From Paracoccaceae bacterium (GTDB lineage Bacteria > Pseudomonadota > Alphaproteobacteria > Rhodobacterales > Rhodobacteraceae): a stretch of 6,847 nucleotides of DNA. Positions within the stretch are counted from its first letter, which is position 1; each line of letters opens with the position of its first letter. The stretch is taken from NCBI GenBank assembly GCA_009922885.1, contig RFUP01000118.1:1-6847 (forward strand), given 5' to 3'. The notes under the pieces were generated by a model. It saw only the letters and a program-made list of their open reading frames with translations, had not been told where the DNA came from and made no database searches. The translations under genes were made by a program, and so were the position numbers. This document shows positions 5,492 to 6,847 of this stretch, piece by piece.

Positions 5492-6357
5492 CCGCCCTAG
5501 CCTTCTCTCTCATCTCTTTTGGTGGGCACACTCAGGAACAGGGGAAAGCCACTGTCGTCGGGTCCTTTACCTGGCGCGAGACAGCGCCATGGTTCGGTGA
5601 GATTTCCGCGCTTGAGCTAAGTGAGGACGGCAGAGAATTTGTCGCCCTCTCCGATAAAGGCCGCGCCCTGAGCGGGAAGGTCTCCCGCAATGCAGAGGGC
5701 CGCATCGAAGCTATCGAAATCGAGGCTTCTTCGCCGTTGAAAGATCGTAGCGGGAAGCCTTTGCGCAAGGGGAACATTGATGCCGAAGGGCTGGCGCTCC
5801 TGCCGGACGGTTCATTCGTTGTCAGTTTTGAAGGCAACCATAGGCTAGCGCATTACGCGGATGTTTCCGCGCCCTCTGATCTCCTCATGAAGGGCGCCTT
5901 CTTTGACGCATTGCAACCCAACTCGGGCATGGAAGCGCTGGCCATCGACCCCGAGGGAGCCCTCTGGACACTCCCTGAACGCTCTGGTGGTCTTTCCAAG
6001 CCCTTCCCCGTCTGGGCGTTTGACGGCAACAACTGGGAAAACCGCTTCGAAATCTCACGTTCCGACGGCTTCCTTCCCGTTGGCGCAGATTTCGATGCAG
6101 ATGGCCGCCTCTACATTCTCGAACGCAGCTTCTCCGGCTTCGGTTTCGGCAGCCGTCTTCGAAGGTTTTCTCCGCCATTCGAAGGGGAACAGAGCGGCGA
6201 AATCCTCTTCTTTAGCGCCATAGGAAGTCACGACAATCTCGAAGGCATTGCGATCTGGAAGGATGCGGGCGGCAACATCCGCGCCACACTCGTTGCGGAC
6301 GACAACTTCCACATCCTGCAACGCACGGAACTTCTCGATCTGATCCTGCCCAACTGA
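5464..6357 (+). CDS. Esterase-like activity of phytase family protein
   Basis: An exported beta-propeller-like protein of 297 aa matching the phytase-like/esterase-like family (PF13449 type). A signal peptide occupies about residues 1-24 (HKR, then an ALALTALAFSLI core). Repeating blade motifs are visible: FGEISALEL (44-52), IDAEGLALLPDG (105-116), SGMEALAIDPEG (154-165), GADFDADGRLYILER (207-221), NLEGIAIW (258-265) and ADDNFHILQRTELLD (278-292). The acidic residues at blade edges are typical of the family. The name comes from weak similarity; true phytase activity is not shown for most members, so the substrate is unknown. The ATG at 5464 lies inside the end of mepA (28-base overlap) and lacks a clear ribosome site, which suggests translation depends on ribosomes finishing mepA. 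It is the last gene of the operon begun by the MFS gene. Confidence 0.88.
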   Translation: MHKRLALALTALAFSLISFGGHTQEQGKATVVGSFTWRETAPWFGEISALELSEDGREFVALSDKGRALSGKVSRNAEGRIEAIEIEASSPLKDRSGKPLRKGNIDAEGLALLPDGSFVVSFEGNHRLAHYADVSAPSDLLMKGAFFDALQPNSGMEALAIDPEGALWTLPERSGGLSKPFPVWAFDGNNWENRFEISRSDGFLPVGADFDADGRLYILERSFSGFGFGSRLRRFSPPFEGEQSGEILFFSAIGSHDNLEGIAIWKDAGGNIRATLVADDNFHILQRTELLDLILPN

Positions 6358-6453
6358 TTTTACTTGCGTCGCAGGCCTCAAAGGCGTATCCGCCGCGCGT
6401 TTCCCGATGGCGGGAAACCGTGTCGCCGCAACCATGTAAAAACGGGCATCAAA
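6358..6453 (+). promoter_or_regulatory. Structured leader upstream of the queuosine-precursor transporter
   Basis: A 96-base gap after the phytase-like gene. A strong stem-loop stands at 6399-6418: GTTTCCCG pairs perfectly with CGGGAAAC around the loop ATGG, and it can be extended outward by about four weaker pairs past one bulged C. A smaller hairpin, GGCG-TATC-CGCC, lies at 6383-6394. TTGCGT (6364-6369) and TATCCG (6387-6392), 17 bases apart, form a weak candidate promoter with transcription starting near the big stem. Because no T tract follows the stem it is not a classical terminator, although a terminator role for the preceding operon cannot be excluded. The ribosome site before the ATG at 6454 is weak (CGGG at 6443-6446). 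Confidence 0.4.
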
Positions 6454-6847
6454 ATGAACCGCACTTATCTTCCTGGCATTCTTGCCATGGCCGCCGTTGT
6501 TGTGGCCTCGAATATCCTCGTCCAGTTCCTCTTCGGCCAATGGCTCACTTGGGGCGCCTTTACCTATCCGGTCGCTTTCCTCGTCACCGACGTGATGAAC
6601 CGTATCTACGGCGCCGCCGCTGCGCGCCGTGTCGTCGCTGCAGGCTTTGTCGTCGGCGTCATCTGCTCGCTCATCGGCACGCAGATCATGCTGCAAGGCG
6701 ATGGCTACACCTATCCGGCTGTCACCCTCCGGATCGCAATCGGCTCCGGTCTCGCCTTCCTGACCGCCCAGATGGTCGACATTACTGTCTTCAACTCGGT
6801 CCGCTCGGGCACCTGGTGGCGCGCACCCTTGGTTTCCACTCTGGTCG
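6454..6847 (+). CDS. yhhQ: Queuosine precursor transporter, VUT family (YhhQ type), 5' part
   Basis: The first 131 codons of an integral membrane protein; the gene continues past the right edge. The family imports queuine precursors (preQ0/preQ1, or queuine) for tRNA wobble-base modification. The diagnostic segment is FTYPVAFLVTDVMNRIYG (36-53), the conserved T-x-P-x-x-F-x-x-TD-x-x-N-x-x-YG core. Downstream hydrophobic helices include one at about 60-79, then TLRIAIGSGLAFLTAQMVD (91-109) and a WWRAP segment (121-125), all typical of YhhQ/COG1738. The start at ATG 6454 gives the usual short N terminus, MNRTYLPGILAM, leading straight into the first helix. It may be transcribed separately from the upstream operon, behind a structured leader. 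The missing C-terminal half prevents checking the rest. Confidence 0.92.
   Translation, partial: MNRTYLPGILAMAAVVVASNILVQFLFGQWLTWGAFTYPVAFLVTDVMNRIYGAAAARRVVAAGFVVGVICSLIGTQIMLQGDGYTYPAVTLRIAIGSGLAFLTAQMVDITVFNSVRSGTWWRAPLVSTLV

Noticed and set aside
6434..6439. Start-stop element ATGTAA just upstream of yhhQ
   Set aside because: No ribosome site precedes it, and an ATG followed by a stop is common by chance; not enough to propose regulation.
6055..6696. Minus-strand open frame spanning the phytase-like/yhhQ junction
   Set aside because: Asp/Ala-rich shadow crossing two sense genes and the leader; no similarity to known proteins.

Overview
The window is ordinary-looking chromosomal DNA, GC-rich with strong G/C preference at codon third positions. 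It most likely comes from an alphaproteobacterium of the Rhodobacterales (Roseobacter/Rhodobacter group). That placement is an inference from protein style: the TrxC-type thioredoxin with an N-terminal zinc ribbon, the UMF1-type MFS protein, the phytase-like esterase and the VUT/YhhQ queuosine transporter all read like Rhodobacteraceae homologues. No RNA genes, insertion sequences, CRISPR arrays or phage genes were seen. Coding density is high, and every intergenic gap is shorter than about 130 bases.

Layout. (1) Bases 1-42, minus strand: the first 14 codons of an ABC-transporter ATPase, divergent from a GDSL esterase/lysophospholipase (TesA type) at 94-723. This is the classic tesA/ybbA divergent pair. 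(2) 818-1483, plus strand: a thioredoxin-2 gene (trxC) and a 67-residue DUF2892 membrane protein. They are probably co-transcribed from a promoter carrying a striking imperfect palindrome at 773-799, and they end at a strong, apparently bidirectional terminator at 1497-1534. (3) 1552-2513, minus strand: yggT upstream of a Tat-exported L,D-transpeptidase (YkuD), converging on that terminator. (4) 2638-3177, plus strand: a hotdog-fold thioesterase-like protein divergent from yggT. (5) 3255-6357, plus strand: a tightly overlapping trio of an MFS permease (UMF1 family), the murein endopeptidase mepA and a phytase-like esterase. Overlaps of 22 and 28 bases point to one translationally coupled operon. 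(6) 6454 to the window end: the 5' part of a queuosine-precursor transporter (YhhQ/VUT), behind a 96-base leader with a strong stem-loop.

Functional themes are cell-envelope maintenance (lipolytic esterase, L,D-transpeptidase, murein endopeptidase, YggT), thiol redox (TrxC plus DUF2892) and transport (MFS, YhhQ). I found no clear undescribed system. The most checkable leads are the trxC operator-like palindrome, the structured leader before the queuosine transporter, the trxC-DUF2892 pairing, and the MFS-mepA-phytase-like overlap operon.
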